In this document: piece after piece, positions 34,890 through 44,826 of the stretch
Layout: each line of letters starts with the position of its first letter
How positions within the stretch are numbered: position 1 is the stretch's first letter
Assembly: GCA_964517495.1 (NCBI GenBank)
Contig: CAZFER010000017.1
Span: 1 to 64,000 of the forward strand
Origin: CAZFER01 sp964517495
GTDB lineage: Bacteria > Hinthialibacterota > Hinthialibacteria > Hinthialibacterales > Hinthialibacteraceae
Length of the DNA: 64,000 nucleotides
Direction of reading: 5' to 3'
Position numbers and translations under genes: made by a program
Notes under the pieces: model-generated
Seen by the model: the letters and a program-made list of their open reading frames with translations, nothing else
What the model was told of the DNA's origin: nothing
Database searches by the model: none

Positions 34890-36275
34890 ATGGAAGACAT
34901 TTTATTCGCTTCATTGGGGAAGTTGGCCCAATTAATTCGTTATAAGCACATCAGTTCCCACGAATTAACACAAGCTTACCTGCATCGAATTGAATCTGTT
35001 AATCCCAAACTGAATGCCATTGTTCATTTACGAGAAGAGGTTCTTTCCGAAGCCCAACAGTTGGATGATTCCTTGATGAAAGACGAGATTAAAGGCCCAC
35101 TTCATGGAATTCCTATAACGATCAAGGATAATATCAGTGTGATGGGAGCTCCATGCACCAGTGGAAGTCAAGGATTATCATCTTATGTGCCCGATCAGGA
35201 TGCAACAGTAGTGGCCCGTTTAAAAGCGGCAGGTGCGATTGTTTTGGGAAAAACCAATTTGCCTGAATTTGGTTTTGCCTATGAGAGCGACAATGTCTTA
35301 TTTGGGCCATCCAACAATCCCTATAATTCTGCTCGCTCATCTGGCGGAAGCAGTGGCGGTGAATCCGCTATCATCGCCGCTGGAGGATCACCACTGGGTT
35401 TGGGAAACGATGGCGGTGGAAGTATTCGCCTTCCCAGTCATTGGACTGGCATTGCCGGGATTAAACCCACTACCGGCCGATGCCCACGCACTGGCCATTC
35501 AACACCGCCGGCCGGTGTCCTTAGCCCGCTGTGGCAGGTGGGTCCTATGGGACGCTATGTTAATGATTTGATGATTACCCTTCCCATAATGGCTGGTCCT
35601 GACGGATATGATCCTTTAACCGTGCCCATGCCGCTCAAACATCCAAAAGAACTCGATTTATCAACGTTGAGAGCTGTTTTTTACACTGATAATGGCATCG
35701 TTCGCCCAACAGATGAAACGATAGAAGCCGTTAAAAAAACAGCGGCTGCTCTGGCAGAAGAGGGTGTGAAAATTGAAGAGAAACGCCCGGGTGGCATGGA
35801 ACCTACTGTGGATATGTGGCTAACCCATTTTGGAGCGGATGATGCCGCCAGTTTTCTTGATGTGCTGGATAAGATCGGTACGAAGGATATTCATTCCCTG
35901 ACTCAGCAAGGACTCGATGCTTGCCGCCGATTCAAAATGAATACCGCTGAATTTTTCGGTTTCCTCTTTAAACTGGATACATTTCGAAGTGAAATGTTGA
36001 CTTTTATGGAAGATTACGATCTTATTATATGCCCTGTCTCTGCCTCTCCTGCCCTGGAACATGGACAAACCTGGAAACGTATCGATGAATTTAGTTATAC
36101 CATGACCTACAATTTAACCGGCTGGCCAGGGGCTGTTGTCAGGGTGGCGACCTCTTCAGAACAACTTCCCATTGGGGTGCAATTGGTTTCCAAGCCTTGG
36201 CGGGAGGATATCGCTCTGGCTACCGCGGAGCGAGTCGAACAACTCTTTGGCGGCTTTCATAAGCCTTTGATTTAA
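34890..36275 (+). CDS. Amidase signature family protein
   Basis: A 461-aa hydrolase of the amidase signature family (Ser-cisSer-Lys triad). The Lys is in HGIPITIKDNISV (about residue 77). The Gly/Ser-rich stretch SSGGSSGGESA (about 152-162) supplies the cis-Ser, and GNDGGGSIRLPSHWTGIAGIKPTTG (about 170-195) the nucleophile. There is no signal peptide, so it is cytoplasmic. The substrate cannot be read from sequence; gatA-type function is unlikely because no gatB/gatC is adjacent. It starts 15 bases after dacB. Confidence 0.9.
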   Translation: MEDILFASLGKLAQLIRYKHISSHELTQAYLHRIESVNPKLNAIVHLREEVLSEAQQLDDSLMKDEIKGPLHGIPITIKDNISVMGAPCTSGSQGLSSYVPDQDATVVARLKAAGAIVLGKTNLPEFGFAYESDNVLFGPSNNPYNSARSSGGSSGGESAIIAAGGSPLGLGNDGGGSIRLPSHWTGIAGIKPTTGRCPRTGHSTPPAGVLSPLWQVGPMGRYVNDLMITLPIMAGPDGYDPLTVPMPLKHPKELDLSTLRAVFYTDNGIVRPTDETIEAVKKTAAALAEEGVKIEEKRPGGMEPTVDMWLTHFGADDAASFLDVLDKIGTKDIHSLTQQGLDACRRFKMNTAEFFGFLFKLDTFRSEMLTFMEDYDLIICPVSASPALEHGQTWKRIDEFSYTMTYNLTGWPGAVVRVATSSEQLPIGVQLVSKPWREDIALATAERVEQLFGGFHKPLI

Positions 36276-36433
36276 AAATGTTTGTAAGCATATTTAGGAT
36301 TCCATGCTGCTTTAGACCAATGCAAGCATAAACATTGCCCCGGAAAACTAAATAAGTTAACACTCCCCTAACATTTCTATTAATTCTACCACGAGAACTA
36401 TATAAATACTCTTTTTTTATGCTACTATTTAAT

Positions 36434-36476
36434 AAAAGACGGCAGGGCAGAATCTTCATTTGTCATACCGCCTTTT
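36434..36476 (+). terminator. Terminator after the amidase gene
   Basis: AAAAG, one mismatch, CGG (36434-36442) pairs with CCG and CTTTT (36468-36476) across a 25-base loop, with a T-rich 3' arm TTTTG. It is a moderate terminator for the lamG-dacB-amidase unit. The gap 36276-36537 holds nothing else clear. Confidence 0.5.
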
Positions 36477-36537
36477 GTAAGTGAAATCCTTTGACTTAAC
36501 ATGAATTTCACCTGATTGATCAGCGAGGTAAGACACC

Positions 36538-39192
36538 ATGGCGGAACATATCCGATTTTATTTCAAAACCTTGGAAGAACTTCAAAACGAAATCCAACGC
36601 TTAAATCTTGATCTTCCCATTACAGACAATTTGGAAATACTTTCCACGCCTGTTACATTTGGCAGGGGAACCATACCCAATCGCTTGGGAACTCATCCCA
36701 TGGAGGGATGCGATGGGCTATCCAATGGCGCTCCTTCTGAATTGACCGCTCGTCGATACCGCCGGTTTGGCGCAGGGGGTTCGGGTTTAATTTGGTTTGA
36801 AGCCTGTGCCATAACAAAGGAAAGCCGCGCCAATCCACGTCAATTGTGGATACACGATGACGTTTTACCTGAGTTTAAACAATTAGTCGATATGACGCGG
36901 GAAGCAGCCCAAAAATCCATGAATCATGATCCCTTTTTGGTCCTGCAGCTTACTCATTCAGGCCGATATAGCCGCCCGGTTAAAAAACCAGCGCCTATCA
37001 TAGCCCACCATAGCAAAGTGCTTGATCCAAAGCATAATCTCCCTCCGGATTACCCTCTGATCACCGATGAGGAATTGGATCGCTTGCAAGGGATTTATCT
37101 TACTGCAGCCGAGATGGCCAAAGATGCTGGTTTTGATGCAGTCGATATAAAAAGTTGCCATCGTTATTTAATCAGCGAACTGCTGGCTTCATTTACCCGT
37201 GAAAACAGCCGCTATGGCGGTTCATTTGACAACCGTGTTCGAATGTTGCTGGAGACAGTAAAAAATATACGCCAGGAAATACCAGATTTTGAAGTCACCT
37301 CACGTTTGAATGTCTATGATGCAATTGAGTTTCCTTATGGATGGGGCGTTTCAAGAGATGATTATCGTATCCCGGACTTAACCGAACCTTTGGAATTAAT
37401 CAAACAATTGCAGCAGAATGGATATCACGGCATAAATATCACGATCGCCAATCCATATTTCAATCCCCATTATGGCCGTCCATTTGATGATCCTGTTACT
37501 GGAGGCTATGTCCCGCAGGAACATCCGCTTGAGGGAGTGGAACGGCTGTTGAAAATGGCTCAAACAATCAAGCAACAATTTCCAGATATAACCGTGGTTG
37601 GGACCGGGTTAACATGGTTGCGCCAATTTATGCCTCACGTGGCTGCCGCCATGATTGAACAAGGCTGGATGTCTGTCGCCGGATTGGGTCGCGGCGCTTT
37701 TGCGTATCCGGAATTCGCCCGGGATATTATTCATGGCGGGGGAATGGATCCCCTCAAAGTGTGTATTACCTGTTCATCCTGTACCCAAATTATGCGCGAT
37801 GATGGACGCACGGGCTGTGTTCCACGCGATCCCAAAGTATACGAAGACATATACAAACAAGGACGATGGAAAGATCCACAAATCGTTCGCCAATGGGCTT
37901 CTCATTGCCGGCAATGTATTGAACCAACCTGTGCCGCTCACTGCCCGTCTGGCATCGATATCCCATCATTCCTTAAAGAAGTGGCAGAAGGGAAAGACCA
38001 GAATGCATATCGCATTCTTCGCCGATCAAACTTGCTGCCAGAAATTTGTGGGTATGTTTGCCCTGTCGAAGTTCAATGCCAGGGGCATTGCATTGAACAA
38101 TATGTCGGTGATGCAGCCATTCCCATTGCGAGAATACAGGCATGGGTAGCGGAACGTGCACGTGATCATGGTTGGACAGCGCTTGATATCCCTGAAAAAA
38201 TAAGTGGAAAACGCATCGCAGTAATCGGTGCAGGTCCAGCCGGTCTTAGTTGCACGGCTACTTTGTTGGAACATGGACATCAGGTGGTCATTTTCGACCG
38301 TTCCATGCGTCCTGGTGGAAAAGCGGTTTCAGTAATACCCGGTCAACGCTTATCGTCTAAATACGCTGATGGCGAAATCAGTTCCATTTTCGAACCGATA
38401 AATACGGATCGATTGGAATGGAGGCTGGGAACACCATTGAGCGCTGATTACACATTAAGTGATATTGGATTGGAAGGTTTCAATGCCATCGCTCTAACGT
38501 TTGGATTAGGCAATACCGGAACGCTTGCCAAAAAAACTCCAAAACCGGAAGGGGTGATGGATGCGCTTGCTTTCCTTGAACAAATGAATCGAAACCCCAT
38601 GCATCACGTTGAGGGGAATGTCGCGATAATAGGCGGTGGGAACACGGCAGCCGATGCGGCCGTGATGGCTAAAGAACGTGGCGCCACAGATGTCTTTTTG
38701 ATTTATCGGCGAAGTTTTGATGAAATGCCGGCTTGGCCCAAAGAACGGGATAATCTGATCAAGTCAGGTATTCATGTCATGATTCTTACCCAACCAACAG
38801 GGTATGAAACCGATGCCACCAATCGGCTGAAGGCTGTCAATGTTGTTCGAACGCAACTGGGGCAACCCGATCAATCAGAACGGCGTAAACCCGAACCGAT
38901 CGAGGGTACAGAGCATACCCTTCCTATTGATTATGCAATAGAAGCCCTTGGTGAACAAATCGTACCTGAAATTGCCGAAGTGCTTTATCCACTGAAATTA
39001 ACATCAAAAGGAACGATTGAGGTTGATCCAAAAACCTTCATGACCTCCATGAAAGGTATCTTTGCAGCAGGTGATCTGGTGAATGGAGGAACAACCGTGG
39101 TACAGGCAATTGCTGAAGGGAGAAAAACCGCCAAGGCTATCGACGAATACCTTGAAACATCTCAAAAACCGGTGGTCCAACCCGTTTCTTAA
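36538..39192 (+). CDS. Fused OYE-type flavoprotein and GltD-like FAD/NAD(P) oxidoreductase
   Basis: An 884-aa multidomain redox enzyme. Residues about 40-410 form an old-yellow-enzyme/2,4-dienoyl-CoA-reductase-like FMN barrel (PMEGCDG, GGSGLIWFEACAIT, LQLTHSGRYSRP). A four-Cys 4Fe-4S motif CITCSSCTQIM...GC lies near 407-426. A GltD-type ferredoxin-like domain with HCRQCIEPTCAAHCPSGID begins near 457. Then come an FAD Rossmann IAVIGAGPAGLSC near 560, an NAD(P) Rossmann VAIIGGGNTAADAAV near 694 and the closing GIFAAGDLVNGGTTVVQAIA near 840. Electrons probably run from NAD(P)H via FAD and Fe-S to FMN, reducing an enoate-like substrate. The start follows GAGGTAAG. Confidence 0.9.
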   Translation: MAEHIRFYFKTLEELQNEIQRLNLDLPITDNLEILSTPVTFGRGTIPNRLGTHPMEGCDGLSNGAPSELTARRYRRFGAGGSGLIWFEACAITKESRANPRQLWIHDDVLPEFKQLVDMTREAAQKSMNHDPFLVLQLTHSGRYSRPVKKPAPIIAHHSKVLDPKHNLPPDYPLITDEELDRLQGIYLTAAEMAKDAGFDAVDIKSCHRYLISELLASFTRENSRYGGSFDNRVRMLLETVKNIRQEIPDFEVTSRLNVYDAIEFPYGWGVSRDDYRIPDLTEPLELIKQLQQNGYHGINITIANPYFNPHYGRPFDDPVTGGYVPQEHPLEGVERLLKMAQTIKQQFPDITVVGTGLTWLRQFMPHVAAAMIEQGWMSVAGLGRGAFAYPEFARDIIHGGGMDPLKVCITCSSCTQIMRDDGRTGCVPRDPKVYEDIYKQGRWKDPQIVRQWASHCRQCIEPTCAAHCPSGIDIPSFLKEVAEGKDQNAYRILRRSNLLPEICGYVCPVEVQCQGHCIEQYVGDAAIPIARIQAWVAERARDHGWTALDIPEKISGKRIAVIGAGPAGLSCTATLLEHGHQVVIFDRSMRPGGKAVSVIPGQRLSSKYADGEISSIFEPINTDRLEWRLGTPLSADYTLSDIGLEGFNAIALTFGLGNTGTLAKKTPKPEGVMDALAFLEQMNRNPMHHVEGNVAIIGGGNTAADAAVMAKERGATDVFLIYRRSFDEMPAWPKERDNLIKSGIHVMILTQPTGYETDATNRLKAVNVVRTQLGQPDQSERRKPEPIEGTEHTLPIDYAIEALGEQIVPEIAEVLYPLKLTSKGTIEVDPKTFMTSMKGIFAAGDLVNGGTTVVQAIAEGRKTAKAIDEYLETSQKPVVQPVS

Positions 39193-39206
39193 CTGATTGC
39201 ATAAAA

Positions 39207-39246
39207 AAATGCCAAGGAGTGAGGTTTTCCTCTCTCCTTGGCATTT
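39207..39246. terminator. Bidirectional terminator between convergent genes
   Basis: AAATGCCAAGGAG (39207-39219) and CTCCTTGGCATTT (39234-39246), with an inner GAGG-TTTT-CCTC, form a long stem. A-rich and T-rich flanks serve both the fused oxidoreductase (plus) and the sialate esterase (minus). Confidence 0.85.
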
Positions 39247-39276
39247 ATAATATCTAACTTTTACTCTTAATAATTA

Positions 39277-40824
39277 TTAGCGCTCGTTAACAGTCACTCC
39301 CGGCCAATCATCAGTTCGGAAGGGGGAAGCCGGTAGTCCCTTCTCGTTAAATAAATTGCCATTAGGATTATCTTTCCAACTATAACGCACAGCGACGGGA
39401 TCACTCACCCAGGCACTGCTGACAACGACAGTGTCACGGTCAATCATGGCTTGAGCGGTCTTAAAATCCTGATCCTCACCGGCAATGGTGAATCCTCTTA
39501 ATTCCTCACTATCTTTGGTTGTTAATCCACCGTCGACATGCTTGAAACGGATACGAATCATATCCCCTTCGATGTTCATGGAATCATAAATCGGTCCGGA
39601 ATAAACCACATCCTGACCATAGGCGATGGCTTGCGCGGCCAATGCCAAACGCTTTCCAACATCCTGTTTGTTCCGTGGGTGGATATCATTCGGATCGCCA
39701 ATATCGATGGTGACAGCCATTCCCGTATTGGGTAAGGATAAAGCTTCAGTTTGCGCTTCCCGCAATTCAGCCCAGGCTTCTTCATGTTGACGGGGGGTGG
39801 AAATAAAGTTCGCCAATTGAACGAATAGGAAGGGGAAATCACCCTGATCCCATGCAACTCGCCAATTCTGGATCATCGCCGGGAATAAGGTGCGATATTG
39901 ATGAGCGCGAGCGGCATTGGATTCGCCTTGATACCAAATAGCCCCTTTGATGGGATAATCAAGCAAAGGTGAAATCATGGCGTTAAACAAACCGGATGGA
40001 CGCCAATGGTGGCGCCGGGGATCATTGGGAACGCTGGGCATGGGGGGTACGGGTTTGCCTTCTGCTTCCGCAGCGGCCGCTTCTTCTTTCCATTCCAAAT
40101 AATCACCCTCAAGGTTCTCCAAGCGTTCTTTGAAATTTTCCAAATCCCGTTGCCAGAGATGGACGATGGGTTTTAATATTTCATGTTTCATTAAAACGGA
40201 TTTACTGGTCCATGATTCGGCTGGGGTGCCCCCCCATGAACTATGAATCAAACCGATGGGAACATCCAACGATTGGTGTAATTCACGTCCGAAGAAATAA
40301 CCTACGGCTGAAAAAGAAGCCACCGTATCCGGTCCACACACTTTCCATTCACCTTCAAATGTTTCCTGCGGTGCACCAGCCACTCGACGCGGGACAGTTA
40401 GTAAGCGTATCCCCGGAAAGTCTGAATAGGCGATTTCAATATCCGCCTCATTGCTGGCGGCGACCGGCCATTGCATGTTCGACTGGCCGCTGCAAATCCA
40501 AACATCCCCAATCATTACATTATTAATAACCACCAGGTTTTTTCCCTGGAGGGTTAATTGATAGGGACCGCCGGGTTTTAGATTCTCCAACACAAACTCC
40601 CATTTCCCATCCTTCGCCTTTGTTGTCACATATTGATCCTGAAATTGAAGGGTGACTTCCTCGCCCTCATCCGCTGTTCCCCAGATAGGAACGGGCATAC
40701 CACGTTGAAGCACCATGTTTTCTGATATCAATGTATGAGGTTTTACATCCGCGAACGGAGAGCCCCCCAAACAAAGACACAAAACCATCAGCCATCCAAA
40801 CCCTTTTATCATTCGTCTGATCAT
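39277..40824 (-). CDS. Exported sialate O-acetylesterase-like SGNH hydrolase
   Basis: A 515-aa exported esterase that removes O-acetyl groups from sialic acid or other glycans. The ATG at 40824 follows GGGAGG; an upstream ATG ten codons earlier is less likely. Signal peptide at residues about 1-28. A beta-sandwich start (LISENMVLQRGMPVPIWG) precedes the SGNH core GDVWICSGQSNMQWPV (catalytic Ser near 112). WYQGESNA lies in the middle, and the Asp/His pair is in DPNDIHPRNKQDVGKRLA near 385. Together with the GH95 gene it supports use of decorated host- or algal-type glycans. Confidence 0.93.
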   Translation of the reverse strand: MIRRMIKGFGWLMVLCLCLGGSPFADVKPHTLISENMVLQRGMPVPIWGTADEGEEVTLQFQDQYVTTKAKDGKWEFVLENLKPGGPYQLTLQGKNLVVINNVMIGDVWICSGQSNMQWPVAASNEADIEIAYSDFPGIRLLTVPRRVAGAPQETFEGEWKVCGPDTVASFSAVGYFFGRELHQSLDVPIGLIHSSWGGTPAESWTSKSVLMKHEILKPIVHLWQRDLENFKERLENLEGDYLEWKEEAAAAEAEGKPVPPMPSVPNDPRRHHWRPSGLFNAMISPLLDYPIKGAIWYQGESNAARAHQYRTLFPAMIQNWRVAWDQGDFPFLFVQLANFISTPRQHEEAWAELREAQTEALSLPNTGMAVTIDIGDPNDIHPRNKQDVGKRLALAAQAIAYGQDVVYSGPIYDSMNIEGDMIRIRFKHVDGGLTTKDSEELRGFTIAGEDQDFKTAQAMIDRDTVVVSSAWVSDPVAVRYSWKDNPNGNLFNEKGLPASPFRTDDWPGVTVNER

Positions 40825-40917
40825 AATTTCCTCCCGATGTGTAATATGGTCCACGGTTAATATTGCGCAATCCAGTATAAAAAAAGATTGGCGCTATGCG
40901 AATCCCTTCATGACGGT

Positions 40918-42807
40918 CTATTGATACTTTATGAATTCGGGTTCGACCGGAAATGTCAAAATCACCCCAGCGCCGCCACTTGAACGATTAATAGCATGGA
41001 TTTCACCTTGATGGAACTCTTCCATGATCGACTTGACCCATGTCAGGCCCAATCCCCCGCCACTGCTGCTTGCTTTGGTGCTATATCCGGATTGGAAAAT
41101 CCGGTCAACTTCTGTATTTTTCAACAGTTCTCCATTCACGTTTCTTATTCCAGGCCCATTATCCAGCACCTCAATTTTTACGAGATCATTTTTTTCACCA
41201 TTCAGGTGAATCTCTATTATCCCTGGAATGTTCTCTTCGTGTCTTTGAATGGCTTGAGCCGCATTGGCTAATAAGTTAAACATGGCCATTCGAAACAATC
41301 GGGGTTCAACCAATGCGTGTATTTCTGAATTACACATAACCTGAATTCGAATTTTTTGAGAGGTGGATAATCCAAATAATTGAGCCACCTCTTCCACCAA
41401 AGCCCGCAGGTCTACGGTTTCATAGCGGGGGTGTCGGGTATATCCGAACGATCGATAGATATCAACCATCCGTTGCAAAAAATCCAGGTTATTCTTTAGT
41501 CCTTCAATCGCTTCCATGAAAAACGTGCCCCGTTCTTCATCCATGGAAACGATACCCAGACCATGAGCCCGTTGAATGGTATCTAAATCCCACTTGCCAG
41601 ATGCAATAATGTTAGTCAAATCATGTCCCATATTGGTTGCCAGATTGATACCAAAGCGATTGCGTTCTTCGGTCAATGTCTGGCTGCGGGTAAAAGCGCG
41701 GGCCAATCCGTTTTCCACTTGCTTTTTGATTTCCTGAGCCATGCGTTGAATTTCTGATGGATGTATACGCTGTTTTTCATCCACACGAAATGCCAATGCG
41801 CCAACGACTTGCTCGCCAACGCTTAATAGCAAGCAACAACTGCTATCTTCCTTGAACAAGACTGAGTCGTTGTTTAATTCAGGGAAAGGATAATCAAATG
41901 TTTCGTCATTGCTCTCAATCCATTCAAAGTGATCTTCATTCCCCAATCGGCAATAACTTTTCACGGCTTCAAAGGGATAAATTTTACCTATCGATTCGAC
42001 AATCATTTTTAAAAAAGATTCCAAGACTTGAATATCATCTGATAAAGCATGCAAGGCATCAACAATCCGGTCGATCTCCAATCCAAAAATAATTTCACGC
42101 TGATTACGTGCCAATTGGTTGTAGGCTTCTTCAATTTCATGCCGAGGGCGATGGATCAATGTAACCCGTCCGCCTTGAATCATGGTTTCCATCGCCGTTC
42201 CGATGTGCTGTAAAGGTGAAACAGCGCGGGTGTAGATCCACCAATAAACCAGCCAGGAAACCACTGTAAATAAGGCCGCATAAATCCAATAACGGAAAAC
42301 CATATCCTCAATTTCATCCCACCCACGAGGAGTGGCATAAAAGACCGAGAGATTAATATCCGTCAACCCAATTGAGGAATAGAAGTTTTGAGAGATAAAG
42401 CAATTGCTAAAATTATTCACCCGGTGAAATTTTTCATGATCCACTTTTTCCAATACGATTTCTTCATCTTTTCCATATAAAACAATTCGAAACCAGGATG
42501 AATCATCTTCAAAAAGCTTTGGTGCTTCCTCTTCGATTATTCCAGCGGCTCTTCGAAAATACTCAGCATCGCTTGAGTAATTTCTTGCTACGCCTAATCG
42601 CTTTCGTAATCCATCGACGGCTTTTCCTTTTAGCATTTTTTGAAATTTGGGATTGTCTAAAATCAAGGCGCGTTTATTGCTGTAAAAGAGGGTGTCCAGC
42701 ATGCCGATGAAGGAAATATCAATGATCAATACGGCCAGCATGGATAGATAACGCAAGAAGACGGTTCTTGATTTAACACTGCGGCGGCCACGTAGCGTGG
42801 ATTTCAT
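40918..42807 (-). CDS. Orphan sensor histidine kinase
   Basis: A 629-aa membrane sensor kinase. TM1 is at about 18-40 and TM2 at about 172-192, enclosing a 130-residue periplasmic sensor domain. A HAMP-like region (193-245) and a GAF-like region (255-370) follow. The phospho-acceptor is His395 in NMGHDLTN, an HDLxN box like that of PrsK-type kinases and unlike the common SHELRTP. The N box FNLLANAAQAI is near 510, G1 DNGPGI at 549 and G2 GGGLGLTWVKS at 583-593, completing the ATPase domain. No response regulator is adjacent; downstream DNA goes to an esterase gene. Confidence 0.92.
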   Translation of the reverse strand: MKSTLRGRRSVKSRTVFLRYLSMLAVLIIDISFIGMLDTLFYSNKRALILDNPKFQKMLKGKAVDGLRKRLGVARNYSSDAEYFRRAAGIIEEEAPKLFEDDSSWFRIVLYGKDEEIVLEKVDHEKFHRVNNFSNCFISQNFYSSIGLTDINLSVFYATPRGWDEIEDMVFRYWIYAALFTVVSWLVYWWIYTRAVSPLQHIGTAMETMIQGGRVTLIHRPRHEIEEAYNQLARNQREIIFGLEIDRIVDALHALSDDIQVLESFLKMIVESIGKIYPFEAVKSYCRLGNEDHFEWIESNDETFDYPFPELNNDSVLFKEDSSCCLLLSVGEQVVGALAFRVDEKQRIHPSEIQRMAQEIKKQVENGLARAFTRSQTLTEERNRFGINLATNMGHDLTNIIASGKWDLDTIQRAHGLGIVSMDEERGTFFMEAIEGLKNNLDFLQRMVDIYRSFGYTRHPRYETVDLRALVEEVAQLFGLSTSQKIRIQVMCNSEIHALVEPRLFRMAMFNLLANAAQAIQRHEENIPGIIEIHLNGEKNDLVKIEVLDNGPGIRNVNGELLKNTEVDRIFQSGYSTKASSSGGGLGLTWVKSIMEEFHQGEIHAINRSSGGAGVILTFPVEPEFIKYQ

Positions 42808-42919
42808 GCTTATCCTCTAATGTAGGGCATCTTGTTTGATGAACGCGTTCATAAGTTATAACCAATAGATGTATTCTAACCCCCATCAACTTGAATCAAT
42901 AGGAATAATCATCCTGGAT

Positions 42920-44023
42920 TTAATCACCATTAAGGCTGAATGATTCATCTTCATCCACCGCTTTTGGAAAGAGAGAATGCAGGTGTGAGTATGTCCAAAA
43001 AAACACGGACCCTCCCACCAATAAGTAAAGGTGATAGGTAAAGAAACGCCATAATAACACCACCACACCTACCAATGAAACGGGATAGATCTGTCCAAGA
43101 ATCAATGCCATGCTCACTTCCACGCCCCCTCCCCCACCGGGTAACACAATTAAGAGAGAGAATGTAAAGAGTAATCCTTGCAATAAAAAAAGGGGGATGG
43201 GGTCGTTTGGAATGGAAAGGGCGTATAAGGTAATCGGCAAAACGCTGTAGCGGCATGTCCACTGCAGAGCGCATAATAGGAATGAAAGGCAAACAGCTTG
43301 TTTGCGCAACATTAATAAATGATGCCAGCCTTCTTTAAATTGATGCCAGCCTTTTACCAGTTTCCATCGCAGCCATCGGGCACGCACTTGAATCCGATAG
43401 GGAGTCAAATTTTCGTTCTTTGTGAGCCAGTGAGCCATCCGTTTGAAAATCTTTGCCATTCGGAGGATGAAAATAACAAGAATTAGAATAAATAGCCCCA
43501 GCAAGATCCACTTCCAATTATCAGATATGTGTTTTTGGATAAAATCGCTGATGGTGTCCATTCCCATTAGTGACATGATGGCAAAGGGCAATAAAATAAG
43601 GAAATAACATCCATCCAGGGCGATATCAATTGTTAGCATGGATGTTCCATGAGCAATATAGACACCGGCCCGTTTTAGCAGAGCCAAACGGATAACAGCC
43701 CCACCCACTCCACCCGGAGTGGCGGCAATTCCAAATTCGGAAGAAAGAGAGATGGATAAACTTTGAATATAACTCAAAGGGTATCCCAAAGACCGGCTAA
43801 GGATATAAATTCGCCCTCCATTGCAGGCCCATGCACATCCAACAATTAAAAATAAACCCAAACCAACATCCAAACGAAATCGCTGTAACTGATGAAAGGT
43901 CTCCGGTTTTTGGGTATATAAAAAAACCGCCAGGGTTGCCATCACTCCCAGGAATGCACCCTGTAGAGCGTAAAAAAAAAGCCGTTTTTGGGTTAATAAT
44001 GGCTTTTTAGCGGGTTTGATCAT
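42920..44023 (-). CDS. LPG-synthetase-TM / UPF0104 flippase-like membrane protein
   Basis: A 367-aa protein with about eight membrane segments of the lysylphosphatidylglycerol synthetase transmembrane family (AglD/UPF0104). Typical parts are NGGRIYILSRSLG and SEFGIAATPGGVGGAVIRLALLKRAG (about 85-115) and LPGGGGGVEVSMALILG near 300. No aminoacyltransferase domain is attached, so lipid flipping or glycan transfer is more likely than lysinylation. It is the last gene of a four-gene minus-strand run with DUF2334, GNAT and GT4, which together suggest assembly of a lipid-linked, acylated glycan. Confidence 0.85.
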   Translation of the reverse strand: MIKPAKKPLLTQKRLFFYALQGAFLGVMATLAVFLYTQKPETFHQLQRFRLDVGLGLFLIVGCAWACNGGRIYILSRSLGYPLSYIQSLSISLSSEFGIAATPGGVGGAVIRLALLKRAGVYIAHGTSMLTIDIALDGCYFLILLPFAIMSLMGMDTISDFIQKHISDNWKWILLGLFILILVIFILRMAKIFKRMAHWLTKNENLTPYRIQVRARWLRWKLVKGWHQFKEGWHHLLMLRKQAVCLSFLLCALQWTCRYSVLPITLYALSIPNDPIPLFLLQGLLFTFSLLIVLPGGGGGVEVSMALILGQIYPVSLVGVVVLLWRFFTYHLYLLVGGSVFFWTYSHLHSLFPKAVDEDESFSLNGD

Positions 44024-44073
44024 CCTCTTTTTCCCAAGTCATATTCTTTAAAAGCCCAACCTTACAAAAAACA

Positions 44074-44826
44074 TTACTGAACCATCTTTAATAGTTCACT
44101 ATACGTGACACTGATACGGTCTTTATTCATTTTACGTACAATGTGATAAATTCGTTCCTCTATATGATGATGATTAAAATCAGAAGGATGTACAGCCAAT
44201 CGGATAATAGGAGTGTTTCGATTGTACCAGTTCCAAAATCGGCACCAACCAACCGACACAAAGCGGCGCCAAAAATTCCTGGAACTGAACACCACCGCCG
44301 GTGCATAAACCTGCTGGTTTGTCTGTAAATTTTCCACGAAACCCCAAGATGTGGTGAATGGAATGTTCGTTTCTATTAAAGCTTTCCGGGCTTCGGAACT
44401 TAATAACCAGGCTGGCGGAATAAAGCCGTCTATCGGCAAATTTGCTGCTTCAAAAATCCTTATACCGGATTGTAACCGTTGTTGGGCTTGTTCCTGGTTC
44501 AACTGGTAAAACTCTCCTTCACGGTTCGTGTAATATCGCCCGATTATTTGAGCCAGCATGCCACCGGTAAGTGTATCCACTTGATGGGTTAAACCATGCA
44601 AAACCACTTCATGCCCTTTCTCCCGGCATAATCGAAGCCATTGGAAAAACGGCGGTGATTGTTCAATGCTGGGGCCATTATACCATTTCGGGGTAACCAG
44701 TAATGAAATCCGATGTATGCCCATCTCTTCCAAGCGATTAATAAACCGTTGACACTGGGGCTGGGTTTGTGGAATCAGGTCGTGATACGATATAACAAAA
44801 AACCGTTGTGAATTGGAAAAAGTCAT
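44074..44826 (-). CDS. DUF2334 polysaccharide-deacetylase-like protein
   Basis: A 250-aa protein of the DUF2334/NodB-like fold. VISYHDLIP (about residues 11-19) gives the Asp site, and EVVLHGLTHQ near 75 gives the His pair used for metal. GFIPPAWLLSSEARKAL near 135 is the usual active-site loop. It is predicted to deacetylate or hydrolyse a carbohydrate. There is no signal peptide, so it should act in the cytoplasm on a precursor. Its ATG overlaps the GNAT gene stop by 4 bases. Confidence 0.85.
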   Translation of the reverse strand: MTFSNSQRFFVISYHDLIPQTQPQCQRFINRLEEMGIHRISLLVTPKWYNGPSIEQSPPFFQWLRLCREKGHEVVLHGLTHQVDTLTGGMLAQIIGRYYTNREGEFYQLNQEQAQQRLQSGIRIFEAANLPIDGFIPPAWLLSSEARKALIETNIPFTTSWGFVENLQTNQQVYAPAVVFSSRNFWRRFVSVGWCRFWNWYNRNTPIIRLAVHPSDFNHHHIEERIYHIVRKMNKDRISVTYSELLKMVQ

